Positions 45,829 to 54,300 are shown, counted from the first letter of the stretch. The stretch: DNA of 64,000 bases from Paenibacillus sp. cl123 (GCF_900101595.1 NZ_FMYY01000014.1:40642-104641), one strand, 5' to 3'. Notes: generated by a model not told the origin, from the letters alone. A program made the numbers and translations.

Positions 45829-45915
45829 ATCCTAACATTGACCTATGAAAGAACTATGAAAGATTCTAAGTTTTTATATTTCTTTCATAGTTCTTTCATA
45901 GCGGTCTGGTATACT
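45829..45915. promoter_or_regulatory. Symmetric divergent promoter with a perfect 21-bp inverted repeat
   Basis: Arms 45843-45863 and 45881-45901 are perfect inverted repeats, 17 bp apart. Each arm holds two copies of CTATGAAAGA 11 bp apart. In both outward directions the promoter-proximal CTTTCAT is followed by exactly 10 bp and a -10-like hexamer: TATACT (45910-45915, plus) and TAGGAT (45829-45834, minus). The layout equals that at 2196-2229 and suits an OmpR-family response regulator. Confidence 0.7.
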
Positions 45916-45962
45916 GCGGAATGGATCTAACGATCTAGAATTACCCGACTGGAGGGAAAAGC

Positions 45963-48362
45963 ATGTTGAAAAGAGCGGCGCTTCGCACGATGGCATTGTT
46001 GGCTTTTCTAACCGCCTTCTGGACGCTAGTCCCTGGACAACAAGCCAAAGCGGCATTGTCAGGCGACTTCAACTACATGGATAATGGGGACGGAACAGCG
46101 GTGATTAAGTCATACATGGGAACGAATACGGACGTGATCATTCCGAATGTATTGGAAGGCTTAACGGTAACCGAAATCGGGAAAGATGCCTTTTTGGGCA
46201 GAAATCTTACCAGTGTCACCCTTCCGGACACCTTAACCAGTATCGGAATGAGAGCCTTTGGGGCCAACCGCCTGACAAGTCTCACGATTCCGGATAGCGT
46301 GATGACGATTGGAGATTATGCGTTTCGGGACAATAGATTGGCCAGTCTGACGCTCTCGAATGGCTTGAAGAGTATCGGGATTTATGCATTCGCAATTAAC
46401 CATCTAACCAGCGTCATTCTCCCGGAGGGCCTGGAGTATTTGGCGGACGCCGCGTTCCGAAGCAACCAATTGACGCATGTCACGTTCCCGAACAGCATGA
46501 CGGGTATTGGGAGCCAGGCTTTCCGGAACAACCAAATCATCAGTGTCAAGCTTCCCGATCATTTAGAGAGTATCGGTAGTTATGCATTCACTAATAATAA
46601 ACTGACAAATCTTGAAATTCCGGAAAGCGTGACGAGTATCGCGCATTATGCATTTACTAGTAATGCATTGATTCAAGTTACCATCCCCGGAGATGCGACA
46701 AGTATCGGGACGGAGGCTTTCGTAAACAATCAAGCGTCCCCGGACAACCTGACCTTCATCAGTTATGACCCCTCACCGGCCAAAGATTATGCGGATGCGA
46801 AAGGTCACACTTTTCATAAGCTGAACCCGGAACTGAGCGGGTTGACGTTGAGCGAGGGCAGCTTAAGTCCGGCGTTTGCTGCGGGCTCGCTCGCTTACAC
46901 GGCTTCAGTGACGAACAGTGTGTATGCGATCACAGTGACGCCGACCGCGAGTTACAGCACCTTCGCCATCACGGTAAACGACGATGTGGTGACGAGCGGC
47001 CATGCATCGCCGCCAATTGCGCTTCATGTCGGTGATAATACGATCGCGATCGAAGTCACCACGATCGACAGCACAACCAGAAGCTATACGATCGACGTGA
47101 CCCGTGCGCCGTCAAGCGATGCTTCCGAAGATGACGACAGCGAAGAAGACAGTAATGGCGAGCAAGGGGAAGTCCCGGCACCTGCTCCTGTCATTCCGCG
47201 ATATGATATGACGCTAACGACCGGGGATAACGAATCCCAAACCCTCTATTATGAACAAAAGGATTTGCTCTTGGATGTCGTTGAGGCGGATAGCGGCGAA
47301 TGGCAACCGGCTAAGCGCTCGAACGCCTGGACGCTTACGATTCCGGTACAAACGATGCGGGTACTGGAAGAATATAATCCCGAGGGCGTGGTGCGGTTAA
47401 GGACCCCTATGGCGGATTACGACTTGCCTGTGGCGGTGTTATCCGAGATCGACACAGCGGAGGTATCTGGAACGAAGCTAACAATCCGTCTTGCCGATTC
47501 CATCCTTCTGCGCGATATGGAGCAAGCCGCGGCGGCGATCGGCGCCCGATTGGCCGGGGTTCCGGCAGAGACGAAATTGGCGGTAATGAAGGATGACGGG
47601 GAACGGAACATAGATCGATACGCGGATTATGTTGCTTATACTTTGGCTTTGGCTGACGCAGGAGATCCCTCTGTACGAATTGGGGTGCGCTATGATCGAT
47701 CGAATCAAACCTACCATTACGCACCGTCCAGAGTGGAGGGAGCTAAAGCGGCGTTTCAGAGCCGCTCAGGCGGCATCGCTGCCGTGCTTGTTCATGAGAA
47801 GGCATTCGCAGATGTGAAGGGCCTGTGGTCGGAAGAGGTGGTCAATCGGCTCGGCACTAAGCTGATTGTTAACGGTATGGATGACACAAGATTCGCTCCG
47901 GATGCTCCGGTGACCCGCGCGGAAATGACGGCGATGCTGGTGCGATCCCTGGGTTTGCAGGCAGTGGCGGTAGGAGTGACCGGACTCAAGGATGTGGACC
48001 CGGCAAGCTGGTATGCCGATGCGGTGGTTACGGCCTTCCGTGAAGGATTGGTACATGGGGATGAGACGGGCAGGTTCCGTCCTGATGATCGAATCAGCCG
48101 GGAAGAAGCCGCGGTCATGATCGTTTCGGGGATGCGCTACGCGGTTGATCGAGCGGATCGGGCTGACGATGGGGTCCTGACTCGTTTTCGAGACGCAGGC
48201 GAACTATCGCCTTGGGCGAAGGACGAGATGTACGCGGCCTTGCAAGCCGGTCTGATTGAAGGCAGCGGGAATAACCAATTGCTCCCGAAGGAGACGACAA
48301 CCAGGGCGGTGGCGGCCGCGATGCTCGACCGCATGCTGCGGAAGATTGGGTTTATCGATTGA
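45963..48362 (+). CDS. SLH surface protein with BspA-type leucine-rich repeats
   Basis: A 799-residue exported protein with signal peptide (1-31), about nine LRR_5 (BspA-like) repeats of 23 residues (about 55-275, consensus TSIG..AF..N.LTSVTLPDSL), a cadherin-like beta-sandwich (about 289-380, LSGLTLSEGSLSPAFAAGS), an acidic linker, an uncharacterised domain (about 410-605), and three SLH domains (about 616-799). GGAGGG precedes the ATG. BspA-type LRRs commonly bind host or surface proteins; here an adhesion role is inferred. The promoter is one arm of the symmetric inverted repeat. Confidence 0.92.
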   Translation: MLKRAALRTMALLAFLTAFWTLVPGQQAKAALSGDFNYMDNGDGTAVIKSYMGTNTDVIIPNVLEGLTVTEIGKDAFLGRNLTSVTLPDTLTSIGMRAFGANRLTSLTIPDSVMTIGDYAFRDNRLASLTLSNGLKSIGIYAFAINHLTSVILPEGLEYLADAAFRSNQLTHVTFPNSMTGIGSQAFRNNQIISVKLPDHLESIGSYAFTNNKLTNLEIPESVTSIAHYAFTSNALIQVTIPGDATSIGTEAFVNNQASPDNLTFISYDPSPAKDYADAKGHTFHKLNPELSGLTLSEGSLSPAFAAGSLAYTASVTNSVYAITVTPTASYSTFAITVNDDVVTSGHASPPIALHVGDNTIAIEVTTIDSTTRSYTIDVTRAPSSDASEDDDSEEDSNGEQGEVPAPAPVIPRYDMTLTTGDNESQTLYYEQKDLLLDVVEADSGEWQPAKRSNAWTLTIPVQTMRVLEEYNPEGVVRLRTPMADYDLPVAVLSEIDTAEVSGTKLTIRLADSILLRDMEQAAAAIGARLAGVPAETKLAVMKDDGERNIDRYADYVAYTLALADAGDPSVRIGVRYDRSNQTYHYAPSRVEGAKAAFQSRSGGIAAVLVHEKAFADVKGLWSEEVVNRLGTKLIVNGMDDTRFAPDAPVTRAEMTAMLVRSLGLQAVAVGVTGLKDVDPASWYADAVVTAFREGLVHGDETGRFRPDDRISREEAAVMIVSGMRYAVDRADRADDGVLTRFRDAGELSPWAKDEMYAALQAGLIEGSGNNQLLPKETTTRAVAAAMLDRMLRKIGFID

Positions 48363-48422
48363 TTGTTGGCAAAGCCATGATGAAGAAGATACCTTAGCGA
48401 AACCGGACAATCCAACCGCAGC

Positions 48423-48452
48423 AAGCGGAGCTTTCGAACATCTCCGCTTTTG
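48423..48452 (+). terminator. Probable intrinsic terminator of the LRR/SLH gene
   Basis: AAGCGGAG (48423-48430) pairs with CTCCGCTT (48442-48449), followed by TTTG. It lies 61 bp after the stop and overlaps the DUF421 fragment. Confidence 0.55.
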
Positions 48453-48553
48453 TCCTCCTCATGGTCACGTCGAGAATTTTCGGCAGACAGACGATCTCCA
48501 ATATGACCTTCCATGACTTCGTGAGCGGCATCACGCTGGGCGCCGTTGCGGCA
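48431..48553 (+). pseudogene. N-terminal fragment of a DUF421 (YetF-like) membrane protein
   Basis: The plus strand encodes a hydrophobic helix followed by RIFGRQTISNMTFHDFVSG and ITLGAVAA, the hallmark opening of DUF421 proteins. Homology then stops and no start codon or ribosome binding site is visible. The rest of 48363-48692 contains only two hairpins. Confidence 0.65.
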
Positions 48554-48619
48554 GTCCGTATCCGACATGTTCACTTTTTTCGCCGTACTTATGGTACGGT
48601 TTCAACGTATCACTCTAAC

Positions 48620-48678
48620 GGCAAAATAAACAAGTCTACTCAGGCAGACGTATTTTCCACTAACTGGGTAGACTTGTT
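48620..48678 (-). terminator. Intrinsic terminator of the azoreductase gene
   Basis: AACAAGTCTACTCAG (48629-48643) pairs with CTGGGTAGACTTGTT (48664-48678), nearly perfect. On the minus strand it is followed by TTTATTTTG. It begins 15 bp after the stop at 48693. Confidence 0.75.
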
Positions 48679-48692
48679 TTGTCCAGTTCTTG

Positions 48693-49334
48693 TCAGAATC
48701 TTCGGGCAACCTCGCGTGCTTGTTGAATTGCCTTTTCTTTTATTGCAGGCTCTAGCTCAGGTTTCGCAGCCATACCCTCTACAAATATCGCCTCAAAACT
48801 TGGAACTCCAACGAAATCCATAATGACCTTCAAGTGGCGGTGACCCATTTCTAAGTCTGCATCATCCGAGCCTGATGACAAGAAGCTTCCGCTAGCTTGA
48901 ATATGAACGGCTTTTTTATCACCGAGCAAGCCAACCCGCCCGATATTCGGCAAATATTTAAAAGTCTTTCCTGCTATGCAAATGGAGTCGATGTAGGACT
49001 TCATAACGGGCGGATACGAGTAATTCCAAATCGGATTAACAAATAAGTATTTGTCAGCGGCAACAAATTGGTCAACCAACTCTCCGATACGGCTTAGTTT
49101 CATTTTCTCCGGCTCGGTCAACTTATCAAATGCAACACCCTCTTTCAGCTTTCCCCATCCGCTAAAAACATCTTTATCAAGTTGTGGTATATCTCTTTTA
49201 TACAGATCAAGATGGATCACTTCGTCATATGGATTTGCTGATCGATATGCCTGTACAAACTCTTTACCTACTAACATGCTGTATGATTTTTCTTCATCGT
49301 GCGGATTTGCCGTAATATATAACACTGTTGCCAT
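48693..49334 (-). CDS. FMN-dependent NADH:quinone/azo oxidoreductase (AzoR family)
   Basis: A 213-residue flavodoxin-like reductase with LYITANPHDEEKSYSMLVG (FMN phosphate loop), FVNPIWNYSYPPVMKSYID and the AGKTFKY segment of B. subtilis AzoR proteins. ATG 49334 (MATVLYIT) is preferred to GTG 49355, matching relatives. It follows the AhpD-like gene by about 50 bp on the same strand, so it may be part of the ECF41-controlled operon. It reduces quinones and azo compounds with NADH. Confidence 0.92.
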   Translation of the reverse strand: MATVLYITANPHDEEKSYSMLVGKEFVQAYRSANPYDEVIHLDLYKRDIPQLDKDVFSGWGKLKEGVAFDKLTEPEKMKLSRIGELVDQFVAADKYLFVNPIWNYSYPPVMKSYIDSICIAGKTFKYLPNIGRVGLLGDKKAVHIQASGSFLSSGSDDADLEMGHRHLKVIMDFVGVPSFEAIFVEGMAAKPELEPAIKEKAIQQAREVARRF

Positions 49335-49383
49335 AATGGAAATACCCACTTTCACTTTTTTAAAAGCAATGACTTTAGAAGGG

Positions 49384-49857
49384 CTATTTGCCTGCAGACA
49401 CGGTTACAACTTGTCTTGTGGAGACGTTTAATCGATTCCAAAGGTTGGCCGTTGCGATCCCGGCGATTAGGGTGGCCAGTGCCGCCACATCGAAGTGTCG
49501 GGCTGCCTCGTTAAAGATATCATCCGGTACAGGGTCTACCCGGTCATTGAGTCGGGTTACTGCTTCACTGAGCGCGAGGGCAGCACGCTCGGTGTCATCG
49601 AAGTATTCCGTTTCACGCCATGCCGACACGGCCAGTAGTCGCTCTGTAGAATCTCCTGCTGCAAAGGCATTACGTGAATGAAGTTCGACGCAAACACTGT
49701 CCCCATTGATTTGGCTCGCCCTCAAATAGGCAAGGAATAGCGTACGGCTAGGAATCCCTGTTTTCTTCGCGGATGCAAACAGGGCTTTGCCTAGAGCCTG
49801 TAAGGCTTGGGACATATCGGGTACGATCAAAGCAGGACTATCCATTCTTGATTTCAT
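49384..49857 (-). CDS. AhpD-like carboxymuconolactone decarboxylase-family protein with altered CxxC
   Basis: A 157-residue CMD-fold protein. ATG 49857 is chosen because AAAGGAG lies 8 nt before it, whereas the upstream GTG at 49866 overlaps that site. The usual AhpD active site NGCxxCxxxH reads NGDSVCVELH, so the first cysteine is replaced by Asp and only one remains. Peroxidase-reducing activity of the AhpD type is therefore doubtful. It is divergent from the ECF41-type sigma factor, which typically controls such COE genes, and has a matching promoter at 49911-49938. Confidence 0.88.
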   Translation of the reverse strand: MKSRMDSPALIVPDMSQALQALGKALFASAKKTGIPSRTLFLAYLRASQINGDSVCVELHSRNAFAAGDSTERLLAVSAWRETEYFDDTERAALALSEAVTRLNDRVDPVPDDIFNEAARHFDVAALATLIAGIATANLWNRLNVSTRQVVTVSAGK

Positions 49858-49910
49858 TTGAAGCACTCCTTTAATTTCGATTAGAGCAATCTGTGGCTCT
49901 TTACTATGCT

Positions 49911-49938
49911 GACGAATCGACCCTAGGGAAATGTGACT
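49911..49938 (-). promoter_or_regulatory. Candidate ECF41-type promoter of the AhpD-like gene
   Basis: The minus strand has AGTCACA (49932-49938), a 17-bp spacer and CGTC (49911-49914), close to the TGTCACA...CGTC pattern reported for ECF41 targets and to the sigma gene's own promoter. Confidence 0.6.
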
Positions 49939-49981
49939 GCATTTTCTTCAACTATGAAAAAACAACGCATGCTTGGTACGC

Positions 49982-50008
49982 TGTCACATTGCAGAGATTA
50001 GATTCGTC
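49982..50008 (+). promoter_or_regulatory. Candidate autoregulated ECF41-type promoter
   Basis: TGTCACA (49982-49988), a 16-bp spacer and CGTC (50005-50008) lie 46 bp before the sigma factor start. Both elements fit the ECF41 pattern exactly. Confidence 0.7.
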
Positions 50009-50053
50009 AATACCTATAGAGGTGTTTTATTTCTGTACGGAGGGGTTTGGATA

Positions 50054-50923
50054 ATGAGCGAACAGGTTTGGTTGGCAGATACATTCGAAGCGCACCGGAA
50101 GCACCTTCGGGACGTGGCTTATCGAATGCTTGGATCTCTGAGCGAAGCGGAGGACGCGGTACAGGAGTCCTGGTTTCGTCTTAGTCGTGCGGATGCAAGA
50201 GGCATTGGGAACATAGGAGGATGGTTGACCACCGTTGTTTCACGGATATGCATCGACATGTTACGATCGCGTAAATCCAGGCGCGAAGAATTTATAGAAG
50301 CTCAGTTACCCGATACTTTCGGAAATCAAGAGAATGTGATCGACCCCGAGCAAGAAGCCATAATGGCTGACTCTGTCGGTATTGCACTGCTATGCGTACT
50401 TAGTAATTTAAAGCCGGCGGAACGCATCACATTCGTGCTGCACGAAGCTTTTGCCATGCCCTTCAATGAGATTGCTACTATTGTAGGAAAGTCGGAGATG
50501 GCAACCAGACAACTTGCGAGCAGGGCACGTCACCGGGTTCGCGGGACGAAAGCAATGCCGGAAATCGATCTTGCTCTTCAACGCGACGTTGTTCAAGCTT
50601 TTCTTGCTGCAGCGCATGCAGGCGATTTCGATACTTTAGTTGCTGCGCTCGATCCGGACGTTATGCTTCGTGACGATCGTCAAACTGGATCCGCTCGAGT
50701 AACACGAGGTGCGGCTGCTCTAGCGAAACAAGTTTCGGGACGTGCACAGAAAGCTGCAGAACTAGCCCTCGTAAACGGAACCGTAGGAATCATTGTGGCT
50801 CCCCTCGGCCGGTTACTCTATGTACTCCAATTTACGATGAATCACGGAAAAATTACTGAAGTTGACTTGATCTCCAATCCTGAACGCATAAGCCAGCTTG
50901 GACTGGCCGTGTTGAGCAATTGA
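50054..50923 (+). CDS. ECF41-type (SigJ-like) RNA polymerase sigma factor with SnoaL-like C-terminal extension
   Basis: About 289 residues from ATG 50054 (MSEQVWLAD), preceded by GGAGGGG; the earlier start at 49973 would lie upstream of the promoter elements. Region 2 (about 12-80, RDVAYRMLGSLSEAEDAVQESWFRL) and region 4 (about 115-165, FNEIATIVGKSEMATRQLASRARHRV) are followed by a SnoaL-like extension (about 180-289) that in ECF41 factors regulates activity in place of an anti-sigma factor. The usual DGGGK/R motif of the extension is not present; the region reads LRDDRQTGSARV. Its likely targets are itself and the divergent AhpD-like gene. Confidence 0.9.
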   Translation: MSEQVWLADTFEAHRKHLRDVAYRMLGSLSEAEDAVQESWFRLSRADARGIGNIGGWLTTVVSRICIDMLRSRKSRREEFIEAQLPDTFGNQENVIDPEQEAIMADSVGIALLCVLSNLKPAERITFVLHEAFAMPFNEIATIVGKSEMATRQLASRARHRVRGTKAMPEIDLALQRDVVQAFLAAAHAGDFDTLVAALDPDVMLRDDRQTGSARVTRGAAALAKQVSGRAQKAAELALVNGTVGIIVAPLGRLLYVLQFTMNHGKITEVDLISNPERISQLGLAVLSN

Positions 50924-50948
50924 TCACTGTTGCGGAATAGGCAGTTGC

Positions 50949-52019
50949 TCATTTTGGGCAACCCTCGCAAAGCCACCCCGGCTGCATTAAATCCAGTACG
51001 CCCTCCAATTCTTGCAAATCTTGAAGCGGGGCCGATTCTTTCCCTTGGTACTTAATGAGTGATATGACTTGGGCGCCATCGTCGCTCAGATTAGCCGCGC
51101 GCGAATAATTGCTAAATAGCACGGTCTGATCAATCCCGTAAGCAAATTGCTGTTTAGGCTTGGGAAGTCGTTTCAAGGCCACATCCAGACAAGCCGCGGT
51201 AACCTCAATCGCTTGTTCTTTCCAAGTGTGAAGGCTAGTTTTTTCTGCAAAGGGCACCAACTCATTGGCAATAGAAGGCGATGTGGCAAGGATAACATGG
51301 AGCGTATCGATTTTCGTTCCGTCTTCACAGAGAACCTGCCGCACGACCCCTTCCCGGGTATCGATTGACGTTACTTTGGTATTCGCTACAAATTGCACGC
51401 CCAGGCCGGATGCCTTTTTCCGCAATTCCTCGATCAACTCGCCCCAGCCACGATCCAGGTACAACGCGCCTTTCAGGGCATTCTGCAGCTGGTTCAATGC
51501 AGGACCCGCGGCTGGCAAATCCGGACCGACCACATAATTGACGGCTCGCAGCAATGAATAAAAGATGTTGCGCACCATGGGATCTTGCATATTCCCTTCT
51601 ACCCATTCGCGGACACTGATCCGGTCAAATTGACGAGTATCCGCTTTTTTAACTTTCATAAGACAAGAAGCAAACTCCATCTTTCCTTTGCCAGACAACA
51701 GCGGGGTCGTAAACAAGGATTTCATATCCGAAGGCAAGGCATGCAATTTCCCTTTTCAAACGCCATAAGCGAACGCAGAAGGCCGCTTTCCTTGCAAGCT
51801 CAACCCTAATTCTCGAAAAGTCGCGTACGCATCTCCCTTATACAAGGAATGCGCACCCAAATTGAAGTAAGCTCCTTTTTTCTTATTTGTAATGGCCCGG
51901 CCGCCTAAGCGATTCTGTTTTTCAATGACCACCGTTTGTTTTCCGGCTTTGGCTGCGTAAATTACAGCGGTTAAACCCGCAATCCCTCCACCAACTACGA
52001 CCACATCCATCTTTTGCAT
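50949..52019 (-). pseudogene. FAD-dependent oxidoreductase (phytoene-desaturase-like) with in-frame stop and lost C-terminus
   Basis: The frame starts at ATG 52019 with the dinucleotide-binding motif VVVVGGGIAGLTAVIYAAKAG and the FAD motif IEKQNRLGGRA. A TGA at 51756-51758 interrupts it after FAYGV; the same frame continues KGKLHALPSDMKSL to a stop at 50949. No frame change is needed, so this is a single nonsense codon. The end LDLMQPGW then diverges into a short unrelated tail, so roughly 70-80 C-terminal residues of the family appear lost next to the convergent sigma gene. An internal TTG at 51746 could initiate a fragment, but this would lack the FAD-binding domain. Confidence 0.8.
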
Positions 52020-52164
52020 CGCTCATCATCCCTTTCAGCTTTACCTATAAGTCGGGCAAGGGATGTGAAGTGACATAAACGCATAAAATGATGATAGTGA
52101 AGTGATTCGTTGATTTAAAGCTTAGTTCAAGCCATGATCGAACGCTCATAAATAAACACGGATA

Positions 52165-52185
52165 GCCGCCGAAATAATCGGCGGC
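52165..52185 (-). terminator. Hairpin downstream of the phosphotransferase gene
   Basis: GCCGCCGA and TCGGCGGC form an 8-bp stem with loop AATAA. The T tract after it on the minus strand is poor. The same stem occurs at 58320-58340. Confidence 0.5.
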
Positions 52186-52199
52186 CTTGCAAACTTGAT

Positions 52200-53114
52200 T
52201 CAACTATCGTTCCTCTTCCGGGTTAACTCTTTGTACAATCGCCTGACGGATGGAATCAATCCAGGTCCATATTTTCGTCGTTGTAAATCGGCGATCTCTT
52301 GTTCAGTTACAAGTTCTGAAACCAAATAAGCTATTTGACTGCTTTTTATGTAGTCCTTATCGAATTTTCTATCAAGTCCTTTGAAATACTCGTCCCAAAT
52401 GATGCTTGATAGGCTGGATAAATCGTCATCCGTTGAGATCATATTGACTATTGAGATGCCACCTACTCCCCATAATGCATCTCCCCAATCAATTAGCATA
52501 ACATTTTCATCTGTTACGGCTATATTTCCTGACCAAAAATCCTTATGAACGCATGTAGATGGAATGCTATTCAGATTATTTACATGATCCTCATAATGGT
52601 CAGAACTGATGGATAAAAGTCGTTGAATTATTTCGGATTCTTCGGCATTGGAAAACTTTAGGGCCCACCTGCCTACATTATCCACTGCTTCTTGTAACCG
52701 TTGGGCCTCACACTGTGGCAAAAGTTCTGAAAATAAAGAACCTTCAATAAACGTCATTCTTTGCAGATTTCCCAAATTGAACGCTGCCTTTAAAGCATAC
52801 CTCGCCTCAATTCCTTCATAGGAGCATGTTCCAGCATTTGCAACTAGAAACCATCGCCATGTAGATTCAGGGATCAAATCATCGTTGATAACTTCAGGTA
52901 CAATGTTAGGTAAAAGTATATGAAGATGTTTGGTTACCGTCGCTTCTTTCCGCTGCCGAGGGGTACCTTTAAGAAAATAAGTCTTGTTATTATTTAGCGA
53001 TATTTTATAGCAGTGTGACCATGCACTATTTTCCCAAGGTACCTCGATGTTTTTTACTAAACCATGAAAAATTTCTTTCGTTTTACCTAGAGCTTTTTGA
53101 GAATCGTTATCCAT
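52200..53114 (-). CDS. Aminoglycoside phosphotransferase-family kinase
   Basis: A 304-residue APH-fold protein with the catalytic motif VHKDFWSGNI (HxDxxxxN) and the metal-binding LIDWGD about 20 residues later. Its composition is more AT-rich than the neighbouring regions, which may mean transfer. APH-fold enzymes phosphorylate antibiotics, choline or other small molecules; nothing here identifies the substrate. No co-transcribed partner is evident. The stretch 53115-53444 upstream holds no gene I can support. Confidence 0.85.
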   Translation of the reverse strand: MDNDSQKALGKTKEIFHGLVKNIEVPWENSAWSHCYKISLNNNKTYFLKGTPRQRKEATVTKHLHILLPNIVPEVINDDLIPESTWRWFLVANAGTCSYEGIEARYALKAAFNLGNLQRMTFIEGSLFSELLPQCEAQRLQEAVDNVGRWALKFSNAEESEIIQRLLSISSDHYEDHVNNLNSIPSTCVHKDFWSGNIAVTDENVMLIDWGDALWGVGGISIVNMISTDDDLSSLSSIIWDEYFKGLDRKFDKDYIKSSQIAYLVSELVTEQEIADLQRRKYGPGLIPSVRRLYKELTRKRNDS

Positions 53115-53444
53115 AATAACCCCCTAAGATCAACTACTGTTTATAGCTGTTGGTGCATTATTCTGCCCGTTAGCATTCGGAGCTTAGTGGATGACCCATT
53201 CACTTTAATCCGGCTATCGTAAACTTTCCCTACAAAGCGCTATTCAGCACTCCCGATTCTTGAAAGATAAAAGTCTTCCCAATTATCTCTTGTGTTCTGC
53301 GAACGGGGATTAGCAGGAATGATCATTTTTTCCGTTGGCAAGTAAAAATAATTCTTTTGGGTATGTTTTTGCAAGCCTGAAATTTTCTTTAAGTCCCTTT
53401 GAAATGTTCGATAAAAAGATTGTATCTTTTTGTCAGGGTTCTTT

Positions 53445-54209
53445 TTATTCGCCAGCGAGCATCTCCCCGGTTTCAAGCAACGTCTTCATACCCGAAAGCA
53501 CGATTGGCAACCCATTTTCTAGAATCTTTGCGGTGCTTACCGCCATTTCGAATTCATCATGTACAACGGTTACGAGGGTCACGCCATGAAGCTCGGCATG
53601 CGATCCGATCTCCCACGTTATGCGCGACGGGGTGTCCCCCTCCGTACCCGGAAACGAAATAAACCTCCAGCTCATCACGAGTTTTTTTGGAGGATCGATG
53701 TCAAGTATGATCCCTTCTGCCGTCTTCTCGTTGCCGTTCCATAGTTCAAATGGCGCATCGATTTCCCAAGTGGATCGGATGGCGCAATTGAACCAAAACT
53801 TCGACGTCCTGGCAGGATCCGTGAGAGCTTGCCACACTTGTTCAGGCTTTGCTTTAATCGCTATCCGATTAACATGACAGGGTTTGTTTTCCATATTTGT
53901 TTCACGCTCCAATTCGTTTTGAAGAGATGTTAGTCCGATCACCCATGGTTCGGCGTATTTGCTTACCCATCGCTCATAAATATGACGGATGGGCACCGCA
54001 TTCAAATAATGAAGCTTTTCACGGCCTACTTTTCTTGTGGTAATGAGCCCGGCTTCCTCCAAAATATTCAGATGCTTCATGACGCCGAATCGGGACATGT
54101 CGAGTGGCGCGCAGAGATCATTCAGCGTCCGCCCGTCAGAGGCGTGAAGCAAATCTAAAAGCTTACGGCGGCTGGGATCCGAGAGCGCTTTGAAAATGTC
54201 ATTTTCCAA
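53445..54209 (-). CDS. ArsR-family regulator fused to an SRPBCC (AHSA1) domain
   Basis: A 254-residue two-domain protein: ArsR winged helix (about 1-100, IFKALSDPSRRKLLDLLHASDGRTLNDLCAPLDMSRFGVMKHLNILEEAGLI in outline) and an AHSA1/SRPBCC ligand-binding domain (about 115-250, AKPEQVWQALTDPARTSKFWF). The start is TTG 54209, with AAAGGAGG 9 nt upstream; the ATG at 54326 would put the operators inside the gene. It has no arsenic-type cysteine site. It is divergent from an FMN reductase, and a shared operator motif occurs in both this gap and before the SGNH hydrolase. Confidence 0.88.
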   Translation of the reverse strand: MENDIFKALSDPSRRKLLDLLHASDGRTLNDLCAPLDMSRFGVMKHLNILEEAGLITTRKVGREKLHYLNAVPIRHIYERWVSKYAEPWVIGLTSLQNELERETNMENKPCHVNRIAIKAKPEQVWQALTDPARTSKFWFNCAIRSTWEIDAPFELWNGNEKTAEGIILDIDPPKKLVMSWRFISFPGTEGDTPSRITWEIGSHAELHGVTLVTVVHDEFEMAVSTAKILENGLPIVLSGMKTLLETGEMLAGE

Positions 54210-54264
54210 TTTGAAACACCTCCTTTTGACGGTTTGAAAAAAATTGTTTTGGACCACTTGACAT

Positions 54265-54280
54265 GTTACTATTTGGTAAC
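54265..54280 (-). promoter_or_regulatory. ArsR-type operator O1
   Basis: The minus strand reads GTTACCAAATAGTAAC, with perfect GTTAC/GTAAC arms 6 bp apart, 56 bp upstream of the ArsR-SRPBCC start. Confidence 0.65.
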
Positions 54281-54300
54281 GTAATATTAAGGCATAACAA

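Noticed and set aside
45843-45901. Inverted repeat considered as a transcription terminator or IS end
   Set aside because: It lies between diverging genes at promoter distance, contains 11-bp internal repeats and has -10 elements at fixed spacing on both sides; a regulatory site explains it better.
46085-46745. Regular 69-bp periodicity considered as a possible CRISPR or noncoding repeat array
   Set aside because: The period equals 23 codons and the repeats encode BspA-type leucine-rich repeats with diverged DNA.
53240-53476. 78-codon minus-strand frame after the ArsR-SRPBCC gene
   Set aside because: It overlaps the preceding gene, lacks a convincing ribosome binding site and shows no recognisable domain. 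It could be a gene remnant, but the evidence is too weak.
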